Shown: positions 17,015-24,272 of the stretch, piece after piece
How positions within the stretch are numbered: position 1 is the first letter of the stretch
Layout of the letters: each line of letters opens with the position of its first letter
Source: CBIFWW01 sp966186435
GTDB lineage: Bacteria; Pseudomonadota; Gammaproteobacteria; Enterobacterales; Enterobacteriaceae
Direction of reading: 5' to 3'
Length of the DNA: 25,650 nucleotides
Assembly: GCA_966186435.1 (NCBI GenBank)
Contig: CBIFWW010000036.1
Location: forward strand, 1 to 25,650
Translations under genes and position numbers: made by a program
The notes under the pieces: generated by a model
Databases searched by the model: none
Seen by the model: the letters and a program-made list of their open reading frames with translations, nothing else
What the model was told of the DNA's origin: nothing

Positions 17015-18001
17015 ATGACACAACTTTCCACTGCGCCGGCTCTGCTGGATGTCAAAGACCTGCGGGTCACCTTCGGCACCCCCGATGGGGATGTAACGGC
17101 GGTCAACGATCTTAATTTCAGCCTGCGGGCCGGTGAAACGCTGGGTATTGTCGGCGAATCTGGCTCCGGCAAATCCCAAACCGCATTTGCTTTGATGGGC
17201 CTGCTGGCCCCCAATGGCCGTATTGGCGGCTCGGCACTGTTTCATGGCCGCGAGATCCTTAATCTGCCGGAGGCGGAATTAAACCGCCTACGTGCCGAGC
17301 AAATCTCGATGATCTTTCAGGACCCGATGACCTCCCTGAATCCGTATATGCGGGTGGGGGACCAGTTAATGGAAGTGCTGATACTGCACAAGAAAATGAG
17401 TAAAGGTGAAGCCTTCGAAGAATCCGTGCGCATGCTGGATGCGGTAAAAATGCCGGAAGCCCGCAAGCGCATGAAGATGTTCCCCCATGAGTTTTCCGGT
17501 GGCATGCGCCAACGGGTGATGATCGCCATGGCGTTGCTGTGCCGGCCAAAACTGCTGATTGCCGACGAACCGACTACCGCCCTGGACGTGACGGTTCAGG
17601 CACAAATCATGACCCTGCTGAATGAGCTAAAGTGCGAATTCAACACCGCCATTATCATGATCACCCATGATTTAGGCGTGGTGGCGGGGATCTGCGACAA
17701 GGTGCTGGTGATGTATGCCGGGCGCACCATGGAATACGGCGCTGCCCGCGACGTGTTCTATCAGCCTTCGCACCCTTATTCTATCGGCCTGTTGAATGCG
17801 GTGCCGCGCCTGGATACCGAAGGGGAGGCGTTGCTGACCATTCCTGGTAACCCGCCAAACCTGCTGCGTCTGCCACCAGGCTGCCCGTTCCAGCCCCGTT
17901 GCCCCCATGCAATGGAGCGCTGCCTGAGCACGCCGCCGCTGACCGAATTTGCCCCAGGGCGTTTGCGCTCTTGCTTTAAACCGGTGGAGGAGTTGGTATG
18001 A
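17015..18001 (+). CDS. oppD: Oligopeptide ABC transporter ATPase OppD
   Basis: One of two cytoplasmic ATPases driving peptide import. The 328-residue protein has Walker A GESGSGKS (47-54), the Q loop near FQDPMTSLNP, the ABC signature SGGMRQ (161-166), Walker B LLIADEP ending at about 186 and the switch histidine at 218 in ITHDLGVV. The C-terminal oligopeptide-transporter extension has the cysteine cluster CPFQPRCPHAMERC. Related importers have been reported to bind an Fe-S cluster there, so binding here is inference. Its stop overlaps the oppF start by 4 bp (ATGA), which suggests translational coupling. Confidence 0.97.
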   Translation: MTQLSTAPALLDVKDLRVTFGTPDGDVTAVNDLNFSLRAGETLGIVGESGSGKSQTAFALMGLLAPNGRIGGSALFHGREILNLPEAELNRLRAEQISMIFQDPMTSLNPYMRVGDQLMEVLILHKKMSKGEAFEESVRMLDAVKMPEARKRMKMFPHEFSGGMRQRVMIAMALLCRPKLLIADEPTTALDVTVQAQIMTLLNELKCEFNTAIIMITHDLGVVAGICDKVLVMYAGRTMEYGAARDVFYQPSHPYSIGLLNAVPRLDTEGEALLTIPGNPPNLLRLPPGCPFQPRCPHAMERCLSTPPLTEFAPGRLRSCFKPVEELV

Positions 18002-19002
18002 CGACCGCAAGTGAGCAGAAAAATGTGCTGCTGGAAATCGCCGATTTAAAAGTGCATTTCGATATCAAAGATGGCCGCCAGTGGTTCTGGCAACCCTCTA
18101 AAACCTTGAAAGCCGTGGATGGTGTCACCCTACGTTTATATGAAGGGGAAACCCTGGGCGTAGTGGGCGAATCCGGCTGTGGTAAATCTACCTTTGCCCG
18201 GGCAATCATTGGCCTGGTGAAAGCCACCAGTGGCCGTGTAGCCTGGCTGGGTAAGGATTTGCTCGGCATGAGCCAGGATCAGTGGCGCGATGTGCGCAGC
18301 GATATCCAGATGATCTTCCAGGATCCACTGGCCTCCTTGAATCCACGAATGACCATCGGGGACATCATTGCCGAACCGCTGCGCACCTATCATCCGAAAA
18401 TGGCTGCCCAGGAAGTGCGTGACCGGGTAAAAAACATGATGATGAAGGTGGGGCTGCTACCCAACCTGATTAACCGCTATCCCCATGAGTTCTCCGGCGG
18501 CCAGTGCCAGCGTATCGGCATTGCCCGGGCGCTGATCCTCGAACCTAAGCTGATTATTTGCGATGAGCCGGTATCGGCCCTGGACGTGTCGATTCAGGCT
18601 CAGGTGGTTAACCTGCTGCAAAAACTCCAGCGGGAAATGGGTCTGTCGCTGATCTTTATCGCCCACGATCTGGCGGTGGTGAAACATATCTCTGACCGGG
18701 TGCTGGTGATGTATCTCGGCCATGCGGTGGAGTTGGGCACCTACGATGAGGTGTATCAAAACCCGCTACATCCTTATACCCGCGCGCTGATGTCGGCAGT
18801 GCCGGTGCCAGACCCCGATCTGGAAAAGAACAAAACTATCCAGTTACTGGAAGGGGAGTTGCCTTCGCCAATCAACCCACCGTCCGGCTGCGTTTTCCGC
18901 ACCCGTTGCCCGATTGCCGGGCCGGAGTGCGCCCAAACCAGGCCGGTGCTGGAGGGCAGTTTCCGCCATGCGGTTTCCTGCCTGAAGGTAGACCCGTTAT
19001 GA
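17998..19002 (+). CDS. oppF: Oligopeptide ABC transporter ATPase OppF
   Basis: Second ATPase of the Opp importer, 334 residues as in E. coli. It has Walker A GESGCGKST (57-65), signature FSGGQCQR (165-172), Walker B LIICDEP (185-191) and switch His223 in FIAHDLAVV. The C-terminal cysteine motif CVFRTRCPIAGPEC is present. It is the last gene of the operon. The genes that follow oppF in E. coli (yciU and cls) are absent, and the convergent cfa gene ends 174 bp downstream. Confidence 0.97.
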   Translation: MTTASEQKNVLLEIADLKVHFDIKDGRQWFWQPSKTLKAVDGVTLRLYEGETLGVVGESGCGKSTFARAIIGLVKATSGRVAWLGKDLLGMSQDQWRDVRSDIQMIFQDPLASLNPRMTIGDIIAEPLRTYHPKMAAQEVRDRVKNMMMKVGLLPNLINRYPHEFSGGQCQRIGIARALILEPKLIICDEPVSALDVSIQAQVVNLLQKLQREMGLSLIFIAHDLAVVKHISDRVLVMYLGHAVELGTYDEVYQNPLHPYTRALMSAVPVPDPDLEKNKTIQLLEGELPSPINPPSGCVFRTRCPIAGPECAQTRPVLEGSFRHAVSCLKVDPL

Positions 19003-19112
19003 TGGTACACGTGATGGCGCGACATGTGTTCATGTTGAGAACCGTTGCTCTGCGCTATCCGACGGCAGACAGAGCTGTTAGGTAAAGGGTGCAAAAATAT
19101 TTTTTTAAAGAC

Positions 19113-19141
19113 AATGCCGGGTGCCTTATGGGTCCGGCATT
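19113..19141. terminator. Hairpin between convergent oppF and cfa
   Basis: AATGCCGG (19113-19120) and CCGGCATT (19134-19141) are perfect complements around a 13-nt loop. Neither side has an uninterrupted T tract directly after it: on the minus strand TCTTTA and then TATTTTT follow, and on the plus strand TTTTTT comes about 18 nt later. It may stop both transcripts, less cleanly than the other terminators here. Confidence 0.45.
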
Positions 19142-19176
19142 AGTGCTTGGGGAGGCAGTTTTTTCGTATTTGAGGT

Positions 19177-20325
19177 TTAGTGAGGAACCCGTAACCCGTT
19201 TTCAATGCCCCGGGTAAACACTATTTGCCACAGCTGGATATCACGGGCGCGGAAGGCACCGGCGCAGGCATTTAGGTAGTAGGTGAACATGCGTTTAAAG
19301 CGTTCGCTGTAGTTTCCGGCAATTTCTGGCCAGGTAGCCAGGAAGCGGTCGTGCCATGCCATCAACGTTTTATCGTAGTCTGACCCAAAGTTATGCCAAT
19401 CTTCCATCACAAAGCGGGTTTCGCTGGTGGTAGCGATTTGACGCACGGAAGGCAAGCAGCCATTGGGGAAAATATACTTATTGATCCACGGATCGACATT
19501 ATTATCGGTTTTATTGGTACCAATGGTATGTAGCAGGAAGATACCGTCTGGCTTTAGGTTGCGGTCAACCACTTCAAAATAAGCGGCGTAGTTTTTCGGG
19601 CCAACGTGTTCAAACATCCCCACGCTAACAATCCGGTCAAACTGATCGTCCAGAGCGCGATAATCCTCCAGCAAAATGGTGACATCCAGCCCCTCACAGC
19701 GCTGCTGGGCCATTTTTTGCTGCTCGGCGGAGATAGTCACCCCGGTGACACTCACCCCGTAGTGACGGGCGGCATACTCAGACAGACCACCCCAACCGCA
19801 GCCGATATCCAGCAACGTCATGCCTGGCTCAAGCTGTAACTTTTCACATATCATTTTCAATTTAGCGTGCTGAGCATCCACCAGATTATCGGCTGCTTTC
19901 CAGTAGCCGCAGGAATACTGCATAAAAGGATCGAGCATGCGGCTGAATAGGTCATTACCTAGATCATAATGCTCTTTACCGACGATCCAGGCCCGTTTCC
20001 GGGTTTGCAAATTAAACACCCGGGCGGAAAGTACCCGCAGGCTATCTTTTAAATGATGAGGAATTTGATCTTCCAAACCGGCACGCAGCACTTTAGTGAA
20101 GAACTGATCGAGACGCTCACACTCCCACCAGCCGTCCATATAACTTTCGCCCAAACCGAGTGAGCCTTCTTGAAGTACCCGTTTGAAAAACTGCGGATTA
20201 TTAACTTGAATATCGGAAGGGGCGGGGCCGTTAATGGTAATACCCGCTTTGGCCAACATGTCACTTTCAATACGAAACCACTCACTATCGCGGACGCTTA
20301 TTTCTTCTATACACGATGAACTCAT
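19177..20325 (-). CDS. cfa: Cyclopropane-fatty-acyl-phospholipid synthase
   Basis: Cfa transfers a methylene group from S-adenosylmethionine to cis double bonds of membrane phospholipids, mainly on entry into stationary phase and under acid stress. The 382-residue protein has the same length as E. coli Cfa. The SAM-binding motif LDIGCGWGG is at 172-180. Active-site residues known from E. coli are present: Cys139 (YSCGYW), Glu239 and His240 (MFEHVG), His266 (LLHTIG). The C-terminal block NACAGAFRARDIQLWQ also matches. GGAG five bases before the ATG is a good ribosome-binding site. Two promoters and an sRNA-type site lie in the upstream 305 bp. Confidence 0.98.
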   Translation of the reverse strand: MSSSCIEEISVRDSEWFRIESDMLAKAGITINGPAPSDIQVNNPQFFKRVLQEGSLGLGESYMDGWWECERLDQFFTKVLRAGLEDQIPHHLKDSLRVLSARVFNLQTRKRAWIVGKEHYDLGNDLFSRMLDPFMQYSCGYWKAADNLVDAQHAKLKMICEKLQLEPGMTLLDIGCGWGGLSEYAARHYGVSVTGVTISAEQQKMAQQRCEGLDVTILLEDYRALDDQFDRIVSVGMFEHVGPKNYAAYFEVVDRNLKPDGIFLLHTIGTNKTDNNVDPWINKYIFPNGCLPSVRQIATTSETRFVMEDWHNFGSDYDKTLMAWHDRFLATWPEIAGNYSERFKRMFTYYLNACAGAFRARDIQLWQIVFTRGIENGLRVPH

Positions 20326-20366
20326 AGCTTCTCCATCACCTCGTTGTGAAGGAACCTTTCAAAAAT

Positions 20367-20374
20367 AGCGTAGA
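20367..20374 (-). promoter_or_regulatory. Proximal cfa promoter, RpoS-type -10
   Basis: The minus strand reads TCTACGCT, which fits the sigma-S extended -10 (TCTAyrCT) and predicts a start about 35 nt before the cfa ATG. The E. coli RpoS-dependent start is known at about -33. No clear -35 is seen, which is acceptable for RpoS promoters. Confidence 0.6.
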
Positions 20375-20429
20375 CGCAATTAATGACGGTTGTGAGAAAT
20401 ATCACGGAAAAGATCCGTTAGCCTTGAAA

Positions 20430-20439
20430 TCCGACGTAG
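20430..20439 (-). promoter_or_regulatory. RydC-like sRNA pairing site in the cfa leader
   Basis: The minus strand reads CTACGTCGGA at about -105 to -114 from the start codon. The remembered 5' end of RydC (CUUCCGAUGUAG) can pair with it, using one G-U pair. In Salmonella and E. coli RydC activates the long cfa mRNA by pairing near -100 to -110. The match in both sequence and position supports conservation, but no RydC gene is in the window. Confidence 0.5.
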
Positions 20440-20476
20440 AACAGGAAAGAAAATTCTCCCTACAAATATCCAATCC

Positions 20477-20514
20477 ATAAATAAAACGGGGTCAGTATGC
20501 CCCATTTTATTTAT
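20477..20514. other. Large hairpin between the cfa distal promoter and cfa
   Basis: Arms of 15 bases, 20477-20491 and 20500-20514, pair with one C-A mismatch: four G-C pairs at the tip and A/T pairs below. The loop is 8 nt. It lies inside the long cfa transcript, about 150-190 nt before the ATG. On the minus strand the distal arm is TTTTATTTAT, so it could terminate punC transcripts, or it could shape the leader. Confidence 0.6.
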
Positions 20515-20547
20515 CATACAAATGATATCATTATGGTGCTGTTATGA

Positions 20548-20576
20548 AGTATATGCCCGGATGTTAAGTCATTCAA
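20548..20576 (-). promoter_or_regulatory. Distal cfa promoter, sigma-70
   Basis: On the minus strand TTGAAT (20571-20576) and TATACT (20548-20553) are separated by exactly 17 bp. The predicted start near 20541 gives a leader of about 215 nt. The E. coli distal start is known near -212, so position and spacing both agree. Confidence 0.8.
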
Positions 20577-20630
20577 CAGATAATTCTTAGGATGCTAATG
20601 TATGGCCTTGGGATTATAACTATAGTGATA

Positions 20631-21809
20631 TTATGCCATGACACTTTTGGCAACGGTCTGTTTATGCTGGATTTTATAACCCCATAGCGCCAGCAGGATT
20701 GTCACCGCCATCACTGCCGTGGTGCCTTCCAACGGGTTATTGACCATGGCGGAAACCGCCAGACTCGCCAGGAAGCATAGCCCCAATTGCAAGGTATTTT
20801 GCAGGGCGGCGGCACGGCCAGCCCCCTGAGGGAATGGCAGCAAGGCACTGGCGACCACGATAGGGTAGATCGCACCATTTGCCATCGCCATCACACAGAA
20901 TGGGATCAGCAACAAGGTTAGGGTGGCATGGCCGGAGAAAGCCACTACGACGGTGGCGGCAACGCTCAGGCTATAAACAGCCAACAACCACGGCAGCATC
21001 GCCGGGCCACTGTATTTTTGCAGCGCCATCCGGCAGCCATAGCCACCCACCAGGAAAGCGATGGTCTGGGGCACATAGCTCAGGCCGATTGCCGCCGGGC
21101 CGTAGCCCATGGCATTCAGCAGGAACGGGGAGCCGGTGAGCCAGGCAAAGAAGCTGGCGGAGCAGGCGGCATACATCAGCACGTTACCGCGGTACAGGAA
21201 AGAAGCCAGCAGATGGCGGAACTTCAATGCCGGGGCATCCTGATGGGACCGGGGAGGGCGGCCAGCGGGCAGTTTAAGTGCCTGGATCATTAATACCAAG
21301 GTGATGACAAACAGCACGGCAAAGATCCCCTGCCACTCGTAATGGTTCAGTATCCAACTACCCAATAACGGTGCCAGGGCCGGGGACAAACCCACTAACG
21401 GCATAATGGTGGCAAACACCCGATTGACCCGCTGGGCAGGGTAATAGTCGGACACCAGTGCCTGCCAGGTTACGGCGGCGGAGCACACACCAACGGCCTG
21501 GATAAAGCGCAGGATAAGCAGGGTGGTGGCGTTCTCAACCCACAGCATACCGATACAGCTGACGGCAAAAATGCTCAGCCCCATCAACAAGACGGGTTTA
21601 CGGCCCAGCTTATCGGACAGCGGCCCCCACATTAGTTGGGCCAGGGCGAAACCGGCCAAAAACAGGCTCAGGCTGGCACTTACAGCGCCAGCTTGGGTGT
21701 TTAAATCCTTTTGTATGGCCGCAAAAGCCGGGAGGTACATATCGGTGGCCAGGAAACCAAGCACGCTCAGCCCGGCAAGCCATACTAAAAATCCTTTCGA
21801 AGGTTGCAT
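20631..21809 (-). CDS. punC: MFS purine transporter PunC (YdhC)
   Basis: A 392-residue, 12-span major facilitator of the Bcr/CflA drug-resistance branch, collinear with E. coli YdhC/PunC (403 residues). It starts MQPSKGFLVWLAGLSVLGFL, carries MFS motif A GPLSDKLGRKP (62-72), and has the conserved ITWQALVSDYYPAQRVNR-like region and IPFCVMAMANGAIYPIVV. E. coli PunC imports purine nucleosides and was formerly described as a possible drug exporter. The C-terminal tail is about ten residues shorter than in E. coli. The activator gene punR is divergent across a 109-bp gap containing a dyad. Confidence 0.93.
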   Translation of the reverse strand: MQPSKGFLVWLAGLSVLGFLATDMYLPAFAAIQKDLNTQAGAVSASLSLFLAGFALAQLMWGPLSDKLGRKPVLLMGLSIFAVSCIGMLWVENATTLLILRFIQAVGVCSAAVTWQALVSDYYPAQRVNRVFATIMPLVGLSPALAPLLGSWILNHYEWQGIFAVLFVITLVLMIQALKLPAGRPPRSHQDAPALKFRHLLASFLYRGNVLMYAACSASFFAWLTGSPFLLNAMGYGPAAIGLSYVPQTIAFLVGGYGCRMALQKYSGPAMLPWLLAVYSLSVAATVVVAFSGHATLTLLLIPFCVMAMANGAIYPIVVASALLPFPQGAGRAAALQNTLQLGLCFLASLAVSAMVNNPLEGTTAVMAVTILLALWGYKIQHKQTVAKSVMA

Positions 21810-21859
21810 CAGTCACTCTTTTTGATTCGCTATTAAACGCCAGCAGTGTAGGGAGTGAT

Positions 21860-21881
21860 AATTCCGTTGTGAAACGGTAAT
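21860..21881. promoter_or_regulatory. Candidate PunR operator between punC and punR
   Basis: CCGTT (21864-21868) and AACGG (21873-21877) flank GTGA, and the ATT/AAT ends extend the dyad. It sits midway in the divergent region, 50 bp from punC and 40 bp from punR, where a LysR-type activator normally binds. This is the only clear dyad there. Assignment to PunR is inference. Confidence 0.5.
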
Positions 21882-21918
21882 ATTTGCCGGGTGCGTTCAA
21901 AAAATTTAAAGGCAGAAT

Positions 21919-22821
21919 ATGTGGTCAGAATATGGTCTGGAAGTGGTGGATGCCGTAGCTCGCAGCGGCAGTTTCAGCGCGGCAGCCCAGGAACTCCACC
22001 GGGTACCCTCAGCGATCAGTTATACCGTGCGCCAACTGGAGTCCTGGCTGGCGGTGCCACTATTTGAGCGGCGTCATCGCGATGTGGTACTAACCCCTGC
22101 CGGGAGCTACTTCTTGCAGGAAGGGCGTTCTGTTATCAAAAAAATGCTCGCCACCCGCCAACAGTGCCAACAGATTGCCAATGGCTGGCGCGGCCAGCTA
22201 TCAATTGCCGTCGATAACATTGTTAAACCAAAGCGTACCCGCCAGCTGATCCTTGATTTTTACCGTCACTTCCCCGACGTAGAGCTACAGATTTCCCAAG
22301 AGGTGTTTAACGGTGTGTGGGATGCGCTGGCCGATGGCCGGGTGGAAGCGGCGATTGGTGCTACCCAGGCGATACCGGTGGGGGGGCGCTTTGCCTTCCG
22401 GGACATGGGTACACTGCGCTGGTATTGCGTAGTAGCCAGCCATCACCCGTTGGCGCAGAACAATACCCCCCTTAGCGATGACGAGTTACGGGCCTGGCCT
22501 TCATTGGTGTTGGAAGATACCTCCCGTTCGTTGCCTAAACGCACTACCTGGCTGCTGAATAACCAGCGGCGACTATTGGCTCCGGATTGGGCTTCGGCGA
22601 TGGATTGCCTCTCTGCCGGGTTGTGTATCGGCATGGTGCCGGTGCATGTGGCCGCCCCGATGTTGGCAAAGGGGGAGTGGCAGATCCTGGTGTTGGAAAA
22701 CCCATTCCCTGATGCGGCCTGTTGCCTCACCTGGCAGCAAAACGATGCTTCACCGGCCCTGGCCTGGCTGCTGGAGTACTTGGGAGACAGTGAAACCCTG
22801 AATGCCGAATGGCTGGCATAA
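21919..22821 (+). CDS. punR: LysR-type regulator PunR (YdhB)
   Basis: A 300-residue LysR-family protein matching E. coli YdhB/PunR along its length. The N-terminal winged helix-turn-helix spans about 5-60 (MWSEYGLEVVDAVARSGSFS and then AAAQELHRVPSAISYTVRQL). The effector domain follows, with the conserved blocks QQIANGWRGQL, AVDNIV and NPFPDAACCLTWQQND. In E. coli PunR activates punC in response to purine nucleosides. Its C-terminus is about ten residues shorter than in E. coli. AAGG six bases before the ATG is the ribosome-binding site. It is divergent from punC and converges on purR. Confidence 0.94.
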   Translation: MWSEYGLEVVDAVARSGSFSAAAQELHRVPSAISYTVRQLESWLAVPLFERRHRDVVLTPAGSYFLQEGRSVIKKMLATRQQCQQIANGWRGQLSIAVDNIVKPKRTRQLILDFYRHFPDVELQISQEVFNGVWDALADGRVEAAIGATQAIPVGGRFAFRDMGTLRWYCVVASHHPLAQNNTPLSDDELRAWPSLVLEDTSRSLPKRTTWLLNNQRRLLAPDWASAMDCLSAGLCIGMVPVHVAAPMLAKGEWQILVLENPFPDAACCLTWQQNDASPALAWLLEYLGDSETLNAEWLA

Positions 22822-22833
22822 CAGTGGGGGTGA

Positions 22834-22862
22834 AATAAAAAAAGCCGCGGTGAGCGGCCTTT
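22834..22862 (-). terminator. Intrinsic terminator of purR, shared with punR
   Basis: GCCGC (22844-22848) and GCGGC (22854-22858) enclose a 5-nt loop. On the minus strand seven T residues follow directly, making a good purR terminator 6 bp past its stop. On the plus strand only TTTC follows, after a mismatch, so it is weaker for punR. Confidence 0.8.
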
Positions 22863-22867
22863 CAAAC

Positions 22868-23893
22868 TTAACGACGATAATCGCGGAACGGGCCATCAGC
22901 CACAGAGCGGCGCTCTACCAGACGCGGGTGCACCTCGATAGTTTGGCTCTCTTCACGCTTGTTGATAATACGATCCAACAGCATATTAAAGGCCGCTTCA
23001 CCCAGCGAATCCTTAGGCTGGTGAATAGTGGTCAGCGCCGGGGAGAAGTAGCGGGAGTTGCGCACGTTGTCGTAGCCGATTACCGAAATATCATGTGGCA
23101 CCCGCAGGCCCATCTCATCGGCGGCGCAAATCGCGCCCATCGCCATCACATCGCCACCGCAGAATACCGCCGTCGGACGCTGAGGCTGGGACAGCAACTG
23201 TTGCATCGCGTGGTAACCGGATTCTGGCTCGAAATCGCCCTGAACAATCCAGCTTTCCGGCAGTTTGATCAGCGCTTCTTCCAACGCCTTACAGAAGCCA
23301 GCCAGACGACCAGCCCCGGTGTTACGTTCCAGCGGGCCTGGAATCACGCCAATGTCACGGTGGCCCCGCTCGATCAAATAACGCCCAGCCATATAGCCGC
23401 CCTGGAAGGCGTTATCCACTACTGAGTCAGTAAAGTCGGCTTTGGATTCACCCCAGTCCATGACAACCATCGGGATATGGCGATACTCTTCCAACATAGT
23501 CAACAGGGAGTCCGGATACTCGGAGCACATCACCAGTAGCCCATCCACGCGCTTTTGCGCCATCATGGAGAGATAGGCGCTTTGCTTCTCTTGATTGTTC
23601 CAGGCATTACCGAGAATGAGGGTGTAGCCCCTGGCAAAACAATTTTTCTCTACCGCTTCAATGATTTCCGCAAAATACGGTGCTTCACTGCTGGTGGACA
23701 ACAAACCAATCGACTTAGTGTGATTGACCTTTAAGCTACGGGCAACCGCACTTGGGGAGTAATGCAGCTCCTTGATGGCTGCCCATACCGCGTTGCGCGT
23801 GTCTTCAGCGACAAAGCGGGTCTTGTTGATCACATGTGATACGGTTGTAGTGGAAACGTTTGCGCGCTTCGCTACATCTTTAATTGTTGCCAT
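22868..23893 (-). CDS. purR: Purine repressor PurR
   Basis: LacI-family repressor that binds hypoxanthine or guanine and represses purine synthesis genes. The 341-residue protein equals E. coli PurR in length. The helix-turn-helix is IKDVAKRANVSTTTVSHVIN (4-23), and the hinge helix 48-56 (SAVARSLKV) has the minor-groove leucine. Corepressor residues known from E. coli are present: Tyr73 and Phe74 in APYFAEII, Arg190 in ERNTGAGR, and Asp in GYDNVRNSRYF. GGAG lies 9 nt before the ATG. Two PUR-box-like operators, one upstream and one in the coding region, point to autorepression as in E. coli. It flanks punR/punC, a purine uptake pair. Confidence 0.98.
   Translation of the reverse strand: MATIKDVAKRANVSTTTVSHVINKTRFVAEDTRNAVWAAIKELHYSPSAVARSLKVNHTKSIGLLSTSSEAPYFAEIIEAVEKNCFARGYTLILGNAWNNQEKQSAYLSMMAQKRVDGLLVMCSEYPDSLLTMLEEYRHIPMVVMDWGESKADFTDSVVDNAFQGGYMAGRYLIERGHRDIGVIPGPLERNTGAGRLAGFCKALEEALIKLPESWIVQGDFEPESGYHAMQQLLSQPQRPTAVFCGGDVMAMGAICAADEMGLRVPHDISVIGYDNVRNSRYFSPALTTIHQPKDSLGEAAFNMLLDRIINKREESQTIEVHPRLVERRSVADGPFRDYRR
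23850..23865 (-). promoter_or_regulatory. PUR box inside the purR coding region
   Basis: The minus strand reads GCGCAAACGTTTCCAC. Relative to the consensus ACGCAAACGTTTGCGT, an unbroken run of 11 positions (CGCAAACGTTT) is matched, covering the central palindrome. It lies in codons 10-15 of purR. E. coli purR is known to have a second operator within its coding sequence, so this is likely its equivalent. Confidence 0.72.
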
Positions 23894-23937
23894 TAAAAAT
23901 CACTCCAGGCCACACCCTAAACTCCAGAATATATGGT

Positions 23938-23953
23938 AGTTAATCGTTTGCCT
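23938..23953 (-). promoter_or_regulatory. PUR box upstream of purR
   Basis: The minus strand reads AGGCAAACGATTAACT, sharing the GCAAACG core with the PUR-box consensus. It lies 45-60 bp before the purR ATG, next to a CATATATT that could be the -10. Binding there would block purR transcription. No clear -35 could be assigned. Confidence 0.65.
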
Positions 23954-24182
23954 CGGTCTTCCTCTGACCACAACGTTGGGTTGTGACAAGTATGAGGAAC
24001 GCCATTGAACGGAAGGAGGGCGTAATGGGCAGTATAAAATAATTTAGCATCGGATTTTGTCCTATCTGCGACGAAAGTGGAAGAGGCAAAATCAGGATTC
24101 AACCATTTATGGCGAGATTTTTATCAGTAGTTATGGGAGTATGGGAATGATGACCCCAACAAGGACAATGAGGAGCAAAACA

Positions 24183-24272
24183 ATGAGCGTTGAACTGAAA
24201 TATTCCCTGACCAGCACCTTTATCGCCCTGGCACTGATCGTCGCTGTCAGCTTGACGGCAGTGATGCACTAA
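24183..24272 (+). CDS. cydH: Cytochrome bd-I small subunit CydH (YnhF)
   Basis: A 29-residue single-span membrane protein that begins MSVELKYSLTSTF and ends LIVAVSLTAVMH. It is clearly collinear with E. coli YnhF (29 residues, also starting MS and ending LTAALH or similar). YnhF/CydH is the fourth subunit of cytochrome bd-I oxidase, identified in its structures as a single helix next to CydA that covers a possible oxygen access path. AGGAG (24171-24175) lies 7 nt before this ATG. In-frame upstream starts give a 71-residue reading without a conserved N-terminus and are rejected. The location beside purR, away from cydAB, is as in E. coli. Confidence 0.9.
   Translation: MSVELKYSLTSTFIALALIVAVSLTAVMH

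Larger units (their letters stand above)
20326..20630. other. cfa leader and promoter region
   Basis: This 305-bp gap between punC and cfa, both on the minus strand, holds no gene. It contains a distal sigma-70 promoter, a proximal stationary-phase promoter, a RydC-like pairing site and a large hairpin, all listed separately. The arrangement reproduces the known two-promoter layout of E. coli cfa. Confidence 0.75.

Noticed and set aside
22802..23425. 207-residue plus-strand ORF after punR
   Set aside because: Antisense shadow of purR, without a ribosome-binding site.
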